In this document: one piece after another, positions 17,473-26,350 of the stretch
How positions within the stretch are numbered: the first letter of the stretch is position 1
Layout of the letters: every line of letters begins with the position of its first letter
NCBI GenBank assembly: GCA_965217265.1
Contig: CBDCHP010000011.1
Location: 62,001 to 126,000, forward strand
DNA length: 64,000 bases
Direction of reading: 5' to 3'
Origin: JAGRGG01 sp965217265
GTDB lineage: Bacteria; Pseudomonadota; Alphaproteobacteria; Geminicoccales; Geminicoccaceae
Made by a program: the position numbers and the translations under genes
The notes under the pieces: generated by a model
What the model was told of the DNA's origin: nothing
Seen by the model: only the letters and a program-made list of their open reading frames with translations
The model's database searches: none

Positions 17473-18261
17473 TCAATCGCAGCCCTTGGCCGCCTCGAAC
17501 GCGTCGATCTTCTGCAAGTCGCCTTTGAGGACGAAGTCGCCGTAATCGAGGCGCAGGTTCGACAAGACGCCGCGCGCGGTCATGTCGAAGGCGACCTCGA
17601 ACTCGGGCAGCCCCTCGCCGCCCTCGGTGTCGTGGTAGGCGAGGCTGACAGGCCAGCGCCGGCCCTCCTCTGGATCGCCGCTCCCGGTCGCCGCCACGGC
17701 CTTGCCGATCACGGCGCTGATGGTGTTGAGCGCGTCGGGCCCTGAGCCGTCGAAGACCTTGCTGGCGAAGACGAGGCGCCCAGCCTCGGCGTTCTCGATC
17801 AGGCGCACCATGTGCTCGGACGGGAAGATCGTCCCGGGCGGCAGGTCGAGGGTCATGCCCTCGGGCCGGCGGTAGGTGACTTCGCCGCCCTCGTCTTCCC
17901 CGCCCTCGCCTTTAAGGACCGCCTCGCCGCGGAACTCGTCGCCCATCTTGCCGTCGTCGAAGCTGCGGACGAAGAAGCGCATCGCCTGGTGGTCGGCCGA
18001 TTCCCAACTGGAGAAGCGCACGTCGTAGGCGAAGCGGTCGCCCTCGTCGGTGTCGGCGACGAAGGCGAGCTGCTGCTGGCTGAGCCAGCCCTGGCAGGTG
18101 TCCTGCCACTCCATGACGAGCCCGCCCTTGACGTCGCTCATGCCGCTTTGCCCGTTGCCGTCGAGCAGGCTCAGGCGGTAGGCGGCCCGATGCGGCAGGA
18201 GATCGACGGCGCCGGCGAGCGACGGCATCAGGGCGATCAGGACGGCGAGGGCGGACTTCAT
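17473..18261 (-). CDS. Cell envelope integrity protein EipB-like (DUF1849)
   Basis: 262 residues from the ATG at 18261, which has GAGG 9 nt upstream; an upstream ATG at 18276 has none. Signal peptide to about residue 20 (SLAGA), then the family start LLPHRAAYRLSLLDGN. A conserved Cys in EWQDTCQGWLSQQ and a C-terminal Cys (AAKGCD) form the disulfide known in the Brucella protein. EipB is a periplasmic beta-spiral protein needed for envelope stress resistance. The gene converges on the OmpA-like gene across split element B. Confidence 0.85.
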   Translation of the reverse strand: MKSALAVLIALMPSLAGAVDLLPHRAAYRLSLLDGNGQSGMSDVKGGLVMEWQDTCQGWLSQQQLAFVADTDEGDRFAYDVRFSSWESADHQAMRFFVRSFDDGKMGDEFRGEAVLKGEGGEDEGGEVTYRRPEGMTLDLPPGTIFPSEHMVRLIENAEAGRLVFASKVFDGSGPDALNTISAVIGKAVAATGSGDPEEGRRWPVSLAYHDTEGGEGLPEFEVAFDMTARGVLSNLRLDYGDFVLKGDLQKIDAFEAAKGCD

Positions 18262-18337
18262 GGACGTTTTCCTCATCGATACGTTATCAACGTTGCCAAG
18301 CGGGGGCATCGGCAAGGCCCCTTGAAACCAACTGGGG

Positions 18338-19309
18338 ATGCTAAACGTCATGCCGGCCACCCGACCCGTCGTCTTCGTCACCCGCAAGTTGCCCGAAGCC
18401 GTCGAGGCCCGGCTCTCGCGGGACTACGCGCCCAAGCTCAACCGCGACGACCGGGCGCTCGGACCCGACGACGTCGCGCGGGGGGCCGACGGCGCCGACG
18501 CCCTCGTCGTCGCCCCGACCGAGCGCTTCGATGCAGCGGCGCTGCCGGCGTCGGTGCGCATCGTCGCGACCTACTCGGTCGGCCACGACCACCTCGACCT
18601 GCCCGGCCTGCGCGCGCGCGGCATCACCGTCACCAACACCCCCGACGTCCTCACCGACGCCACCGCCGAGATCGCGCTGCTCTGCCTCCTCGGCGCCGCG
18701 AGGCGGGCGTTCGAGGGCCAGACCATGCTGCGCCAGGACCGTTGGCGCCGCTGGACGCCGACCGAACTACTGGGCCAGGGCCTCGTCGGCCGGAAGCTCG
18801 GCATCGTCGGCATGGGCCGGATCGGCCGTGCCGTCGCGGCCCGCGCCCGCCCGTTCGGCCTTGAGATCCACTATCACCATCCGCGGCCCCTGCCGCAAGG
18901 GGAGGCCGGGGGGGCCATATATCATGAGACGTTGCAGGGTTTACTAGCCGCCGCCGACATCGTCAGCCTGCACTGCCCCGGCAGCGCCGAGAACACCGGC
19001 CTGATCGACGCCGAGGCGATCGCGGCGATGCGCGACGGCGCCATCCTCGTCAACACGGCACGCGGCAACCTCGTCGACGACGCGGCGCTGATCGCGGCCC
19101 TGCGCTCGGGCAAGCTGTTCGCCGCCGGACTCGACGTGTTCGCCGGCGAGCCCGCCATCAACCCTGCCTACCGCGACCTGCCCAACTGCTACGTTCTGCC
19201 GCACATGGGCAGCGCCACGATCGAGGCCCGCAACGGCATGGGCTTTCGCTGCCTCGACAATCTGGACGCCTTCTTCAGGGGCGAGACCCCGCCCGACAAG
19301 CTGGCCTGA
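18338..19309 (+). CDS. D-isomer-specific 2-hydroxyacid dehydrogenase (glyoxylate/hydroxypyruvate reductase-like)
   Basis: 323 residues; ATG 18350 is an alternative start. NAD(P) motif GIVGMGRIGRAVA (about 153-165). Catalytic set present: Arg in LVNTARGNLVDD, Glu in GLDVFAGEP, His in LPHMGSAT. TYSVGHDHLDL is typical of the glyoxylate reductase branch. It reduces a 2-keto acid such as glyoxylate or hydroxypyruvate in the cytoplasm. It is divergent from eipB and single-gene in layout. The precise substrate is inferred from family likeness only. Confidence 0.88.
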   Translation: MLNVMPATRPVVFVTRKLPEAVEARLSRDYAPKLNRDDRALGPDDVARGADGADALVVAPTERFDAAALPASVRIVATYSVGHDHLDLPGLRARGITVTNTPDVLTDATAEIALLCLLGAARRAFEGQTMLRQDRWRRWTPTELLGQGLVGRKLGIVGMGRIGRAVAARARPFGLEIHYHHPRPLPQGEAGGAIYHETLQGLLAAADIVSLHCPGSAENTGLIDAEAIAAMRDGAILVNTARGNLVDDAALIAALRSGKLFAAGLDVFAGEPAINPAYRDLPNCYVLPHMGSATIEARNGMGFRCLDNLDAFFRGETPPDKLA

Positions 19310-19385
19310 GCCCCTCTTCAGGCTTCCTTAACCCGCCTTTGGCAAGCTGCCGGCAGTTTCATGATGACGAGAAGGCCGGCAGACC

Positions 19386-20717
19386 GTGGCGCAGAGCAGC
19401 ATGTTCATCGATTCGATGTGGGTGATGGGGAGCCGCTTCATCCAGCGCGGCGCGAACTTCATCGTCCTGATCCTCCTGGCCCGCGCCTTGAGCGTCGCCG
19501 AGTTCGGCTATTACGGTTACGTGCTCGCCACGCTCTTGATGCTCTCGGTCCTGTTCGATCTCGGCCTGCGCCAAGCGCTCGCGCGCGAGATCGGCAAGGA
19601 CGGCGCCGATCAGGCGGCGATCATCCGGGACCTTTACCGCCTCTGGCTCGGGCTCGGGCTCGCCTTGACCCTGGCGACCGCCGCCTTGATGTACGCGTTT
19701 GCCCCCGCCCACGGCGGCGACGCGCTGCTGGTGCCGGTCTTGTGCGCGGCACTCGCCGCCGCCCCCACGCTCTTCGTGCGCATGGGCCAGGGCGTGCTCC
19801 TGGGCCAGGGGCGGATGCGCGCCTTGAACGCGAGCGAGGTCACGGCGCGCGGCGTCCTGCTCGCCGGCACGGCGCTGCTCTGGCTCTTAGGCATGCTCGG
19901 CCTCGTCGAGGCGCTGGCCCTCCTGCTGCTCTCGACACTGGTCTCGGCCGTCGTCCTCTGGCGCCAGATCCGGCCCGAGGCGCGCCCGACGCGCCCGTGG
20001 TCGACGCGGGCCAACGCCGCCGCGCTGCGCGGCGGGCTCGGCTTTCTCTTCGGCGCGCTCGCCCTCATCATGCTGGGCCGCGTCGGCGTCTGGGTCTTGG
20101 GCGCCGTCCTGCCGGCCGAGGAACTCGGCCTCTACGTCGGCGTCATGCGGGTTGCCGAGATGGTGGCCGAGATCGCGACCGCGGTCGGGGTCGTCATCTT
20201 CAGCCACGGCGTGCGCGGCGGCGACGACGCCAAGGCGATCGAGGCGACGGCGCAGACGGCGCGCACCGTCACCGCGATCATGGGGTTGACGGCGCTCGGC
20301 GGCGCCCTCCTCGCCGAGCAAATCATCGGCATCGTCCTCGGTAGCGCCTACCTGCCGGCCGTGCCCGCCTTTCGGGTCTGCCTGCTCGGCGCCGTCCTCG
20401 CCTGCCAGAGCCTGATGCTCTACCCGGCGCTGTCGTCGCGCGGCCTGCCCTGGCTCGGCGCCGTCGTCATGCTGCCGGCGACGGCCGTGGCCGGTCTCGC
20501 GGCGTGGTATCTTGGCGCGCAGTACGGCCTGATCGGCGCGGCTTCGGCCTACGCGCTCGGCCAAGCGACGGCGATGGTCGGCTTCATCGTCCTCTTTCGC
20601 CGCCGCTTCGGCCTCGCCTGGGGCGCCACGCTTCTGCCGCGGCGCGAGGACGCGGCCGGCCTCGTCGCCTTCGTCAAGCGCAGGCTCGGTGGCCGGCTCA
20701 AGCCGGCGGGGGCTTGA
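19386..20717 (+). CDS. Polysaccharide flippase (Wzx/MATE-like)
   Basis: 443 residues, GTG start, about 12 membrane helices. The N-terminus has SRFIQRGANFIVLILLARALSVAEFGYYGYV, the usual start of oligosaccharide flippases. It probably moves lipid-linked glycan across the inner membrane. The gene stands apart from the glycosyltransferase cluster at 6.7-11 kb but may serve it. Its TGA abuts element C with no spacer. Confidence 0.85.
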   Translation: MAQSSMFIDSMWVMGSRFIQRGANFIVLILLARALSVAEFGYYGYVLATLLMLSVLFDLGLRQALAREIGKDGADQAAIIRDLYRLWLGLGLALTLATAALMYAFAPAHGGDALLVPVLCAALAAAPTLFVRMGQGVLLGQGRMRALNASEVTARGVLLAGTALLWLLGMLGLVEALALLLLSTLVSAVVLWRQIRPEARPTRPWSTRANAAALRGGLGFLFGALALIMLGRVGVWVLGAVLPAEELGLYVGVMRVAEMVAEIATAVGVVIFSHGVRGGDDAKAIEATAQTARTVTAIMGLTALGGALLAEQIIGIVLGSAYLPAVPAFRVCLLGAVLACQSLMLYPALSSRGLPWLGAVVMLPATAVAGLAAWYLGAQYGLIGAASAYALGQATAMVGFIVLFRRRFGLAWGATLLPRREDAAGLVAFVKRRLGGRLKPAGA

Positions 20718-20868
20718 GAACGCTTCGCGTCGCCTGCGGCGGGCTTTTTCTTCTTCCTTTTTGTCTTTGTCCGAGGCTGGCCCTCGGCGGCGCGGCTAAT
20801 CCCCCACGTTAACACTGGCAAAGAGAAAGAAGAAAAAGCCCGCGCGGCGAGCGCACGCGCAAGCGTTC
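20718..20868. repeat. Palindromic terminator element, copy C (orientation: GTTAAC on right)
   Basis: It starts on the base after the flippase stop. Left hairpin TCGCC-TGC-GGCGG followed by GCTTTTTCTTCTTCCTTTTT. Core inverted relative to copy A (TTGTCCGAGGCTGGCCC, then CACGTTAACACT). The right arm ends CACGCGCAAGCGTTC, 62 nt before ccmC on the same strand. Confidence 0.88.
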
Positions 20869-20930
20869 TTGCGGCCGATGCGCGGCGGGGCTACCTGATC
20901 GGGTATCCCTCGATCGTTTTGGACCGTCCC

Positions 20931-21653
20931 ATGCACGCGCTCGCCAACCCGCTTCGCTTCCAGCGCCTCGCCGACAGGGTGCTGCCCTTCGTCGCTTGGC
21001 CCCTGCTCGTCCTCGCCCCGGTGGCACTCGTCTGGGGCTTGGCCGTGGCACCGGCCGACTACCAGCAGGGCGAGGCGTACCGGATCATCTACGTCCACGT
21101 GCCGGCCGCCTGGATGGCGACCTTCACCTACGCCGGGCTCGCGATCGCGGCCTTCGTGGCGCTGATCTGGCGCCACCCGCTGGCGGAGGTCGCCGGGCGG
21201 GCGATGGCGCCGGTGGGGGCCACGTTCACCGCGATCGCGCTCATCACCGGCTCGATCTGGGGCAAGCCGATGTGGGGGACGTGGTGGGTCTGGGACGCGC
21301 GGCTCACCTCGGTCCTGATCCTGTTCTTCCTCTACTTGGGCTACATCGCCCTACACGACGCCTTCGAAGATCCCGCCCGCGGGGCGAGGGCGGCCTCGAT
21401 CCTGGCGCTGGTGGGCGCCGTCAACCTGCCGATCATCAAGTTCTCGGTCGATTGGTGGAACACGCTGCACCAGGGTGCCTCGATCCTGCGCGTCGGCGGC
21501 CCCGCGATCGACGGCTCGATGCTCTACCCGCTCTTGCTCACCATCCTCGTCTTCAAGCTCTACCTCGTGCTCGTCGTCCTCTTGCGCATGCGCCTGGAAC
21601 TGACCCGGCGCAAGCTGACCCAGCTTCGCCTCCAAGCGGCGCAAGCGGCCTGA
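20931..21653 (+). CDS. ccmC: Heme exporter protein CcmC (cytochrome c maturation)
   Basis: 240 residues from ATG 20931, six membrane helices. The periplasmic tryptophan-rich WWD motif GTWWVWDARLTS and flanking His residues (YVHVPAAWMA, WWNTLHQGAS) are intact. CcmC loads heme onto CcmE during cytochrome c maturation, system I. No other ccm gene adjoins it, which is unusual since ccmA-B-C-D are usually together. Element C upstream and D downstream isolate it as a single unit. Confidence 0.93.
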   Translation: MHALANPLRFQRLADRVLPFVAWPLLVLAPVALVWGLAVAPADYQQGEAYRIIYVHVPAAWMATFTYAGLAIAAFVALIWRHPLAEVAGRAMAPVGATFTAIALITGSIWGKPMWGTWWVWDARLTSVLILFFLYLGYIALHDAFEDPARGARAASILALVGAVNLPIIKFSVDWWNTLHQGASILRVGGPAIDGSMLYPLLLTILVFKLYLVLVVLLRMRLELTRRKLTQLRLQAAQAA

Positions 21654-21663
21654 GCGGCTGCCG

Positions 21664-21818
21664 AGAACGCTTGCGCGTCGGCTGCGCCGGGCTTTTCTTC
21701 TTCCTTTTTTGCTACTTGTCGCCGGAGATTGGCCCTCGGCGCCGCGGCCAGCCTCCTGCGTTAACACTGGTAAAAAAACGTCAGCCTGCCTAGCAATGCT
21801 AGGCACTGAAGCGTTCTC
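21664..21818. repeat. Palindromic terminator element, copy D, right hairpin replaced
   Basis: Left arm intact (hairpin TCGGC-TGC-GCCGG, then TTTTCTTCTTCCTTTTTT), core in reverse orientation with GCGTTAACACTGG. On the right, the outer end GAAGCGTTCTC is kept. The usual GC-rich stem is replaced by an unrelated inverted repeat TGCCTAGCA-A-TGCTAGGCA (21787-21805). It lies between converging ccmC and hemH, 10 nt and about 1 nt from their stops. Confidence 0.8.
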
Positions 21819-21819
21819 T

Positions 21820-22899
21820 TCAAACCCACCCCGCAAGTTCCGTCCGCGCCAGATCGGCGAGGAAGGCGACGTGGTCGTCGGCGTCGTTGAGGCAGGGGAT
21901 GTAGCTGAAGTGGGTGCCGCCGGCCTTGAGGAAGTCCTCGCGGCCCTCCTGGTTGATCTCCTCCAGCGTCTCGACGCAGTCGGCGACGAAGGCGGGCGAG
22001 ATGACGGCGACCTTCTTCACGCCCTGTTCGGGCAGGTGCTCCAGGGTCTCGTCGAGGTAGGGCTGCAGCCACTCCTCGGGGCCGAAGCGCGACTGGAAGC
22101 AGACCATCAGCCGGTCCTCGCCCCAGCCGAAATATTCGCGCACGAGGCGCGAGGTCTTCTGGCAGTGGCAGTGGTAGGGGTCGCCTTCAAGGAGATAGCG
22201 TTTGGGCAGGCCGTGGTAGGACATGACGACCCGGTCGGGCACCCAGTCGAGCCCCTCGACGTGGCGCTCGATGCTCTCGGCCAACAAGCGGATGTAGCCC
22301 GGGTGGTCATGGTAGGGCGGCATGGTGCGCAGAGCCGGCTGCCAGCGCATCCGCATCAACGCCTCGAATGCCTTGTCGTAGGCGGTCGCCATGGTCGGCC
22401 CCGAATATTGCGGGTAGAGCGCCATGAGGACGATCCTGTCCGCCCCCTCGCCCTGGAGGCGGTCGAGCACGCTTTGGATAGAGGGGTTGCCGTAGCGCAT
22501 CGCCCAGTCGATCAGGACGTTGTCGTTCGCCTCGAAGTGCGACTTCAGCTTCTCGGCCTGGGCGCGGGTAATCGTTCGCAGCGGGCTCTCGTCGAGTTCC
22601 TCGTTCCAGATCGAGCGGTAGGCCTCGCCCGACTTGAACGGGCGCCGGGTCAGGATGACGCCCTGCAACAGCGGCTGCCAGAGCCACGCCGGGTAGTCGA
22701 TCACCCGCCGATCGGAGAGGAACTCGGAGAGGTAGCGTCGCATCGAGCGGTAGTCGGTGCCGTCGGGCGTGCCGAGGTTCATCAAGACGAGGCCGACCTT
22801 GCGCGCCCTGATCGGCGGGTGGTCGGCCGGGAGGACGTCGCCCTTGACGTCCGCCGCAGCATCCGTCGTCCTCGTCGCCTCAAGCACCGCGTCCGCCAT
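21820..22899 (-). CDS. hemH: Ferrochelatase
   Basis: 359 residues from the ATG at 22899 (AAGGAA upstream). Conserved GLVLMNLGTPDG near the N-terminus after an extension of about 33 residues, RYGNPSIQSVL, YPQYSGPT, the catalytic His in VMSYHGLPKRY, and Glu in CVETLEEI. It inserts ferrous iron into protoporphyrin IX, the last step of heme synthesis. Its neighbour across element D is the heme handler ccmC, so two heme genes converge here. Confidence 0.95.
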   Translation of the reverse strand: MADAVLEATRTTDAAADVKGDVLPADHPPIRARKVGLVLMNLGTPDGTDYRSMRRYLSEFLSDRRVIDYPAWLWQPLLQGVILTRRPFKSGEAYRSIWNEELDESPLRTITRAQAEKLKSHFEANDNVLIDWAMRYGNPSIQSVLDRLQGEGADRIVLMALYPQYSGPTMATAYDKAFEALMRMRWQPALRTMPPYHDHPGYIRLLAESIERHVEGLDWVPDRVVMSYHGLPKRYLLEGDPYHCHCQKTSRLVREYFGWGEDRLMVCFQSRFGPEEWLQPYLDETLEHLPEQGVKKVAVISPAFVADCVETLEEINQEGREDFLKAGGTHFSYIPCLNDADDHVAFLADLARTELAGWV

Positions 22900-22948
22900 C
22901 GTCCGTTCCTTCGTCGATCTCCGGGAACGATTTAGGGGTGTCTTACCC

Positions 22949-23134
22949 TCACGCCAAGCCCGACGGCCGATCCGGGGTGACGAGGCCGACGACGATGCGC
23001 CGCACCAGCCCCTCGATCGCGGCGTCGGGCGGGGCGTTGCCCTGCGGCTTGTCGATGCACAGGCTGGTGAGGCCGTGGACGAACGACCACGCGCACAACG
23101 CCGCCGCCGCCGCGTCGTCGCCGGCGGCACGCAC
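22949..23134 (-). pseudogene. C-terminal remnant of a TetR-family regulator
   Basis: About 61 codons ending in a proper stop. ALCAWSFVHGLTSLCIDKP followed by a helix IEGLVRRIVVGLV matches the end of TetR regulators of the WHG-domain type. The DNA-binding N-terminus and any start are missing. It runs opposite to the RND genes, the usual arrangement for a tetR that controls an efflux operon. The break is at about 23130, next to a matching fragment of an adaptor gene. Confidence 0.6.
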
Positions 23135-23182
23135 CGGGTGATCCCGGGGCAGGCGGTGCGGCCCCTGAGCGTGGGGGGCTGA
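23135..23182 (+). pseudogene. C-terminal remnant of an RND periplasmic adaptor gene
   Basis: The 15 codons ending at 23182 read RVIPGQAVRPLSVGG, which resembles the extreme C-terminus of RND adaptors (RPGQAVRV-like), followed 4 nt later by the RND permease start. The rest of the adaptor gene is absent. A single deletion taking the tetR 5' end, the intergenic region and nearly all of the adaptor would explain this. The call rests on a short match and on position. Confidence 0.5.
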
Positions 23183-23186
23183 GACG

Positions 23187-26100
23187 ATGACGAACTTCCT
23201 CTACCGCAACGCCCGCCTCTTCGTCTTGGCCGTCCTCGTCATCGTCTCGCTCGGCGCCACGACCCTCCTCACCATCGGGCGGCAGGAGGACCCGACGATC
23301 ACCAACCTATTCGCCACCATCGTCACCCCCTTCCCCGGCGCCGACCCCGGCCGGGTCGAGGCGCTGGTGACGGTGCCGATCGAGGAGGCGCTGCGGGAAC
23401 TGCCCGAGATCGCCTCGTCGTCGGGCACGGGGGTATCGGTCGTGACGATCGCGCTCTCCGACTTCTTGGCGGATGACCGCATCGAGGGCGTATGGTCAAA
23501 AGTGCGCGACGCGCTGGCCGACGCCCGGCGGACCTTCCCCGCAGGCGCCGGCAAGCCGGCCTTCGACTCCGATCGCACCGGCGCCTTCACCCTCATCGCC
23601 GCCGTGCGGGCGAAGGACGGAATCGAGGCGTCGCGGGGCGTCGTGCGCCGCTACGCCCTCGACCTGCAAGAGCGCCTGCGGGGACTGCCCGGCACCAAGC
23701 TGGCCCCTCTACGGCGAGGGGGCCGAGGAGGTGCGGGTGACGGTCGATCCCGACCGGCTCACCGCCGCCGGCATCACCGCGAACGACGTCGCAGCGGCCT
23801 TGCGCGATGCCGACGCCAAGGTCGGCGCCGGGCGCGTGCGGGGCGGGGCGGCCGACCTGCTGATCGAAGTGTCGGGCGAGATCGACGGGCTCGATCGGGT
23901 GCGGGCCGTGCCGCTGATCGAGGGGCCGGTGCTGCGCGTCGGCGACGTCGCCCGGGTCGAGCGCGCGCTCGACGAGCCGGCGGCGAGCCTCGCCTACGCC
24001 GACGGCGCCCCCGCCGTCCTGGTCGCGGCGCGCATGGTCGAGGAATTGCAGGTCGACGCCTACGCCAAGACCGCGCGCGGGCTCATCGACGAGGCGTCCG
24101 CCGCCCTGCCGGACGGGCTGGAGGTGGACCTTCTCTTCGATCAGAGCGCCTACACGGCCGAGCGCCTGGGCGACCTCGGGATCAACCTCCTGATCGGCGT
24201 CGGCCTCGTCGTCCTGATCCTCGGCGTCACGCTCGGCGTTCGGGCCGCCCTCGTCGCCGCCGCGGTCATCCCGCTGACGGGCCTCCCCTCGCTGTTCGTC
24301 CTCGGCTCCTTGGGCGTGCCGATCCACCAGATGTCGGTGACGGGGCTGATCGTGGCGCTCGGCCTTCTCGTCGACGGCGCCATCGTCATGACCGACGAGG
24401 TCAGGCAGCGCCTCGCCCGAGGGCTCGCCTGCGCCGAGGCGGTGGCGGGATCGGTCAGGCGCCTCGCCGTGCCGCTCTTGGCCTCGACCGCGACCACGGT
24501 CCTCGCCTTCATGCCGATGGCGCTCCTGCCCGGCCCCGCCGGCGACTTCGTCGGCTCGATCGCGCTCGCCGTCATCGTCATGCTGATCGTCGCGTTCGTC
24601 CTCGCACTCGGCATGACCTCGGCGCTCGCCGGCTGGCTGGTCCCCGACCGGGGCGGCTCGGGCCGCTTTTGGGATTTTGGCCTCGCCGCCGGGCCGCTCG
24701 CCAAACCGTTCGCGGCCTCGATCGACCTCGCCTTGAAGCACAAGGCCGCCGGGATCGCGTTCGCGCTGATCCTGCCGCTGGCGGGCTTCCTCGCATTTCC
24801 CTCGCTGACGGCGCAGTTCTTCCCCGGCGTCGGGCGCGACCAGTTCTACGTCCAGCTCGACCTCGCCGACGGCGCGTCCTTGGACGCGACCGCGGCGGCG
24901 GCGGCGCGCGCGACCGCCGCCGTCTTACGGGCGCGGGACGGGGTCGAGCGGGTGTACTGGGTCGTCGGCGAGAACGCGCCCGCCTTCTACTATAACATGG
25001 TGGCCGACCGCGACGGCACGGCCCGCTTCGCCGAGGCGCTGGTCACGACCGCGTCGCCCGAGGCGACGGCGGCGGCGGTCCCGGCCGTGCAGCGCGCCCT
25101 CGGCTTAGCACTGCCGAACGCCCGCGTCTTGGTGCGCGACCTCGTCCAGGGGCCGCCCGTCGGGGCGCCCGTCGAGTTGCGGCTGCAAGGCCCCGACCTG
25201 GAATCGCTCAGGGTCGCCGGCGAGACGGTGCGCGGGGCGATGGCGGGTATCGCGACGATCACCCACGCGACGACGACGCTGGCCGGCGGCGCGCCGAAAC
25301 TGGTCTTCGACCTCGACGAGGACAAGGTGACGCGATCCGGTCTCCACTTAAGCGCAATCGCGGGCCAACTCGCCGCCGCCTTGGAGGGCGCCGTCGGCGG
25401 CTCCTTGATCGAGGGCACCGAGACCATGCCGGTCCGGGTTGGGCTCGACGACGAGGGGCGCGGCACGATCGGCGCCGTGCGCGGCCTCGACGTCGTGGCG
25501 CCGGGCGGGGGCGAGGCTTGGCCGGGCGTGCCGCTCGCCGCCCTGGGCTCCGCCCGGATCGTTCCGGCCGAGGGGGCGATTCCGCGCCTGGACGGCGAGC
25601 GGATCAACGCGGTGCGCGGCTACACCGCCTACGGGATCTTACCTGAGGAGGCGCTGGCGGAGGTGCGGGCCCGGCTGGATGCGATCGGCTTCGCCCCGCC
25701 GCCGGGGGTCCGGCTCGGCCTCGGCGGCGACAGCGACGCGCGCGGCGAGACGGTCGACAACCTGCTCGGTACCGTCGGCCTCGTCGTCACCCTGACCCTT
25801 GCCACCATCGTCCTCACCTTCAACAGCTTTCGCCTCTCCTTGATCGCCGTCCTCGTCATGGGCCTGTCGTTCGGCCTCAGCTTTCTAGCACTCGCGGTCT
25901 TCGGCTACCCGTTCGGCATCCAGGCCCTGATCGGCTCGATCGGCTCGATCGGCGTCTCGGTCAACGCCGCGATCATCGTCATGACGGCGCTGCAAGAGGA
26001 CGGGGCCGCGATGGCGGGCGACTCGGGCGCGACGCGCGACGTCGTCGTTCGGGCGTCGCGGCATATCGTCTCGACGACGCTGACCACCTTCGCCGGCTTC

Positions 26101-26277
26101 CTGCCGCTGATCCTGGCCGGCGGCGGTTTCTGGCCGCCGTTCGCGATGGCGATCGCCGGCGGCGTCCTGCTCTCGACCGTGCTCTCGTTCTATTTCACCC
26201 CGCCGATGTTCGCGCTGTTGCTGCGGCGGCAGTCCGCGGCCGGGGCCACCGTCGTGCCGCCGGCGAGGGCCGCTTGA
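23187..26277 (+). pseudogene. RND efflux permease, frameshifted
   Basis: Nearly full length (about 1030 codons) if one frameshift is ignored. The first frame runs from ATG 23187 (NFLYRNARLFVLAVLVIVSL, RQEDPTITN) to GLPGTKLA. The homologous continuation LYGEGAEEVRVTVDPDRL is in the next frame, changing at the CCCC run near 23704; one C fewer restores the frame. TM4 has GLLVDGAIVMTDEV and the C-half has GSIGVSVNAAIIVMTAL. Together with loss of the adaptor and regulator, this points to a dead efflux locus. An isolated assembly error could explain the shift but not the deletion. Confidence 0.8.
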
Positions 26278-26286
26278 GGGGCGGTG

Positions 26287-26315
26287 TTGTGACGGCATCG
26301 CACCGCTGCTAGGCT
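26287..26315 (+). promoter_or_regulatory. Predicted sigma70-type promoter for the aminotransferase gene
   Basis: TTGTGA, 17-bp spacer, TAGGCT, 35 nt before ATG 26351. It uses the same -35 hexamer and spacing as the site at 9033. Confidence 0.5.
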
Positions 26316-26350
26316 GGTGGATAGTCTTTTCAATCGACCGGAAGATCACC

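Noticed and set aside
20718..20868. Short peptides rich in Arg-Gly-Phe (RSPRGLFL-type) across the palindromic elements
   Set aside because: The same peptide appears in several frames and both strands only because the element's arms are repeated. No ribosome sites or conserved starts. Treated as part of the repeat.
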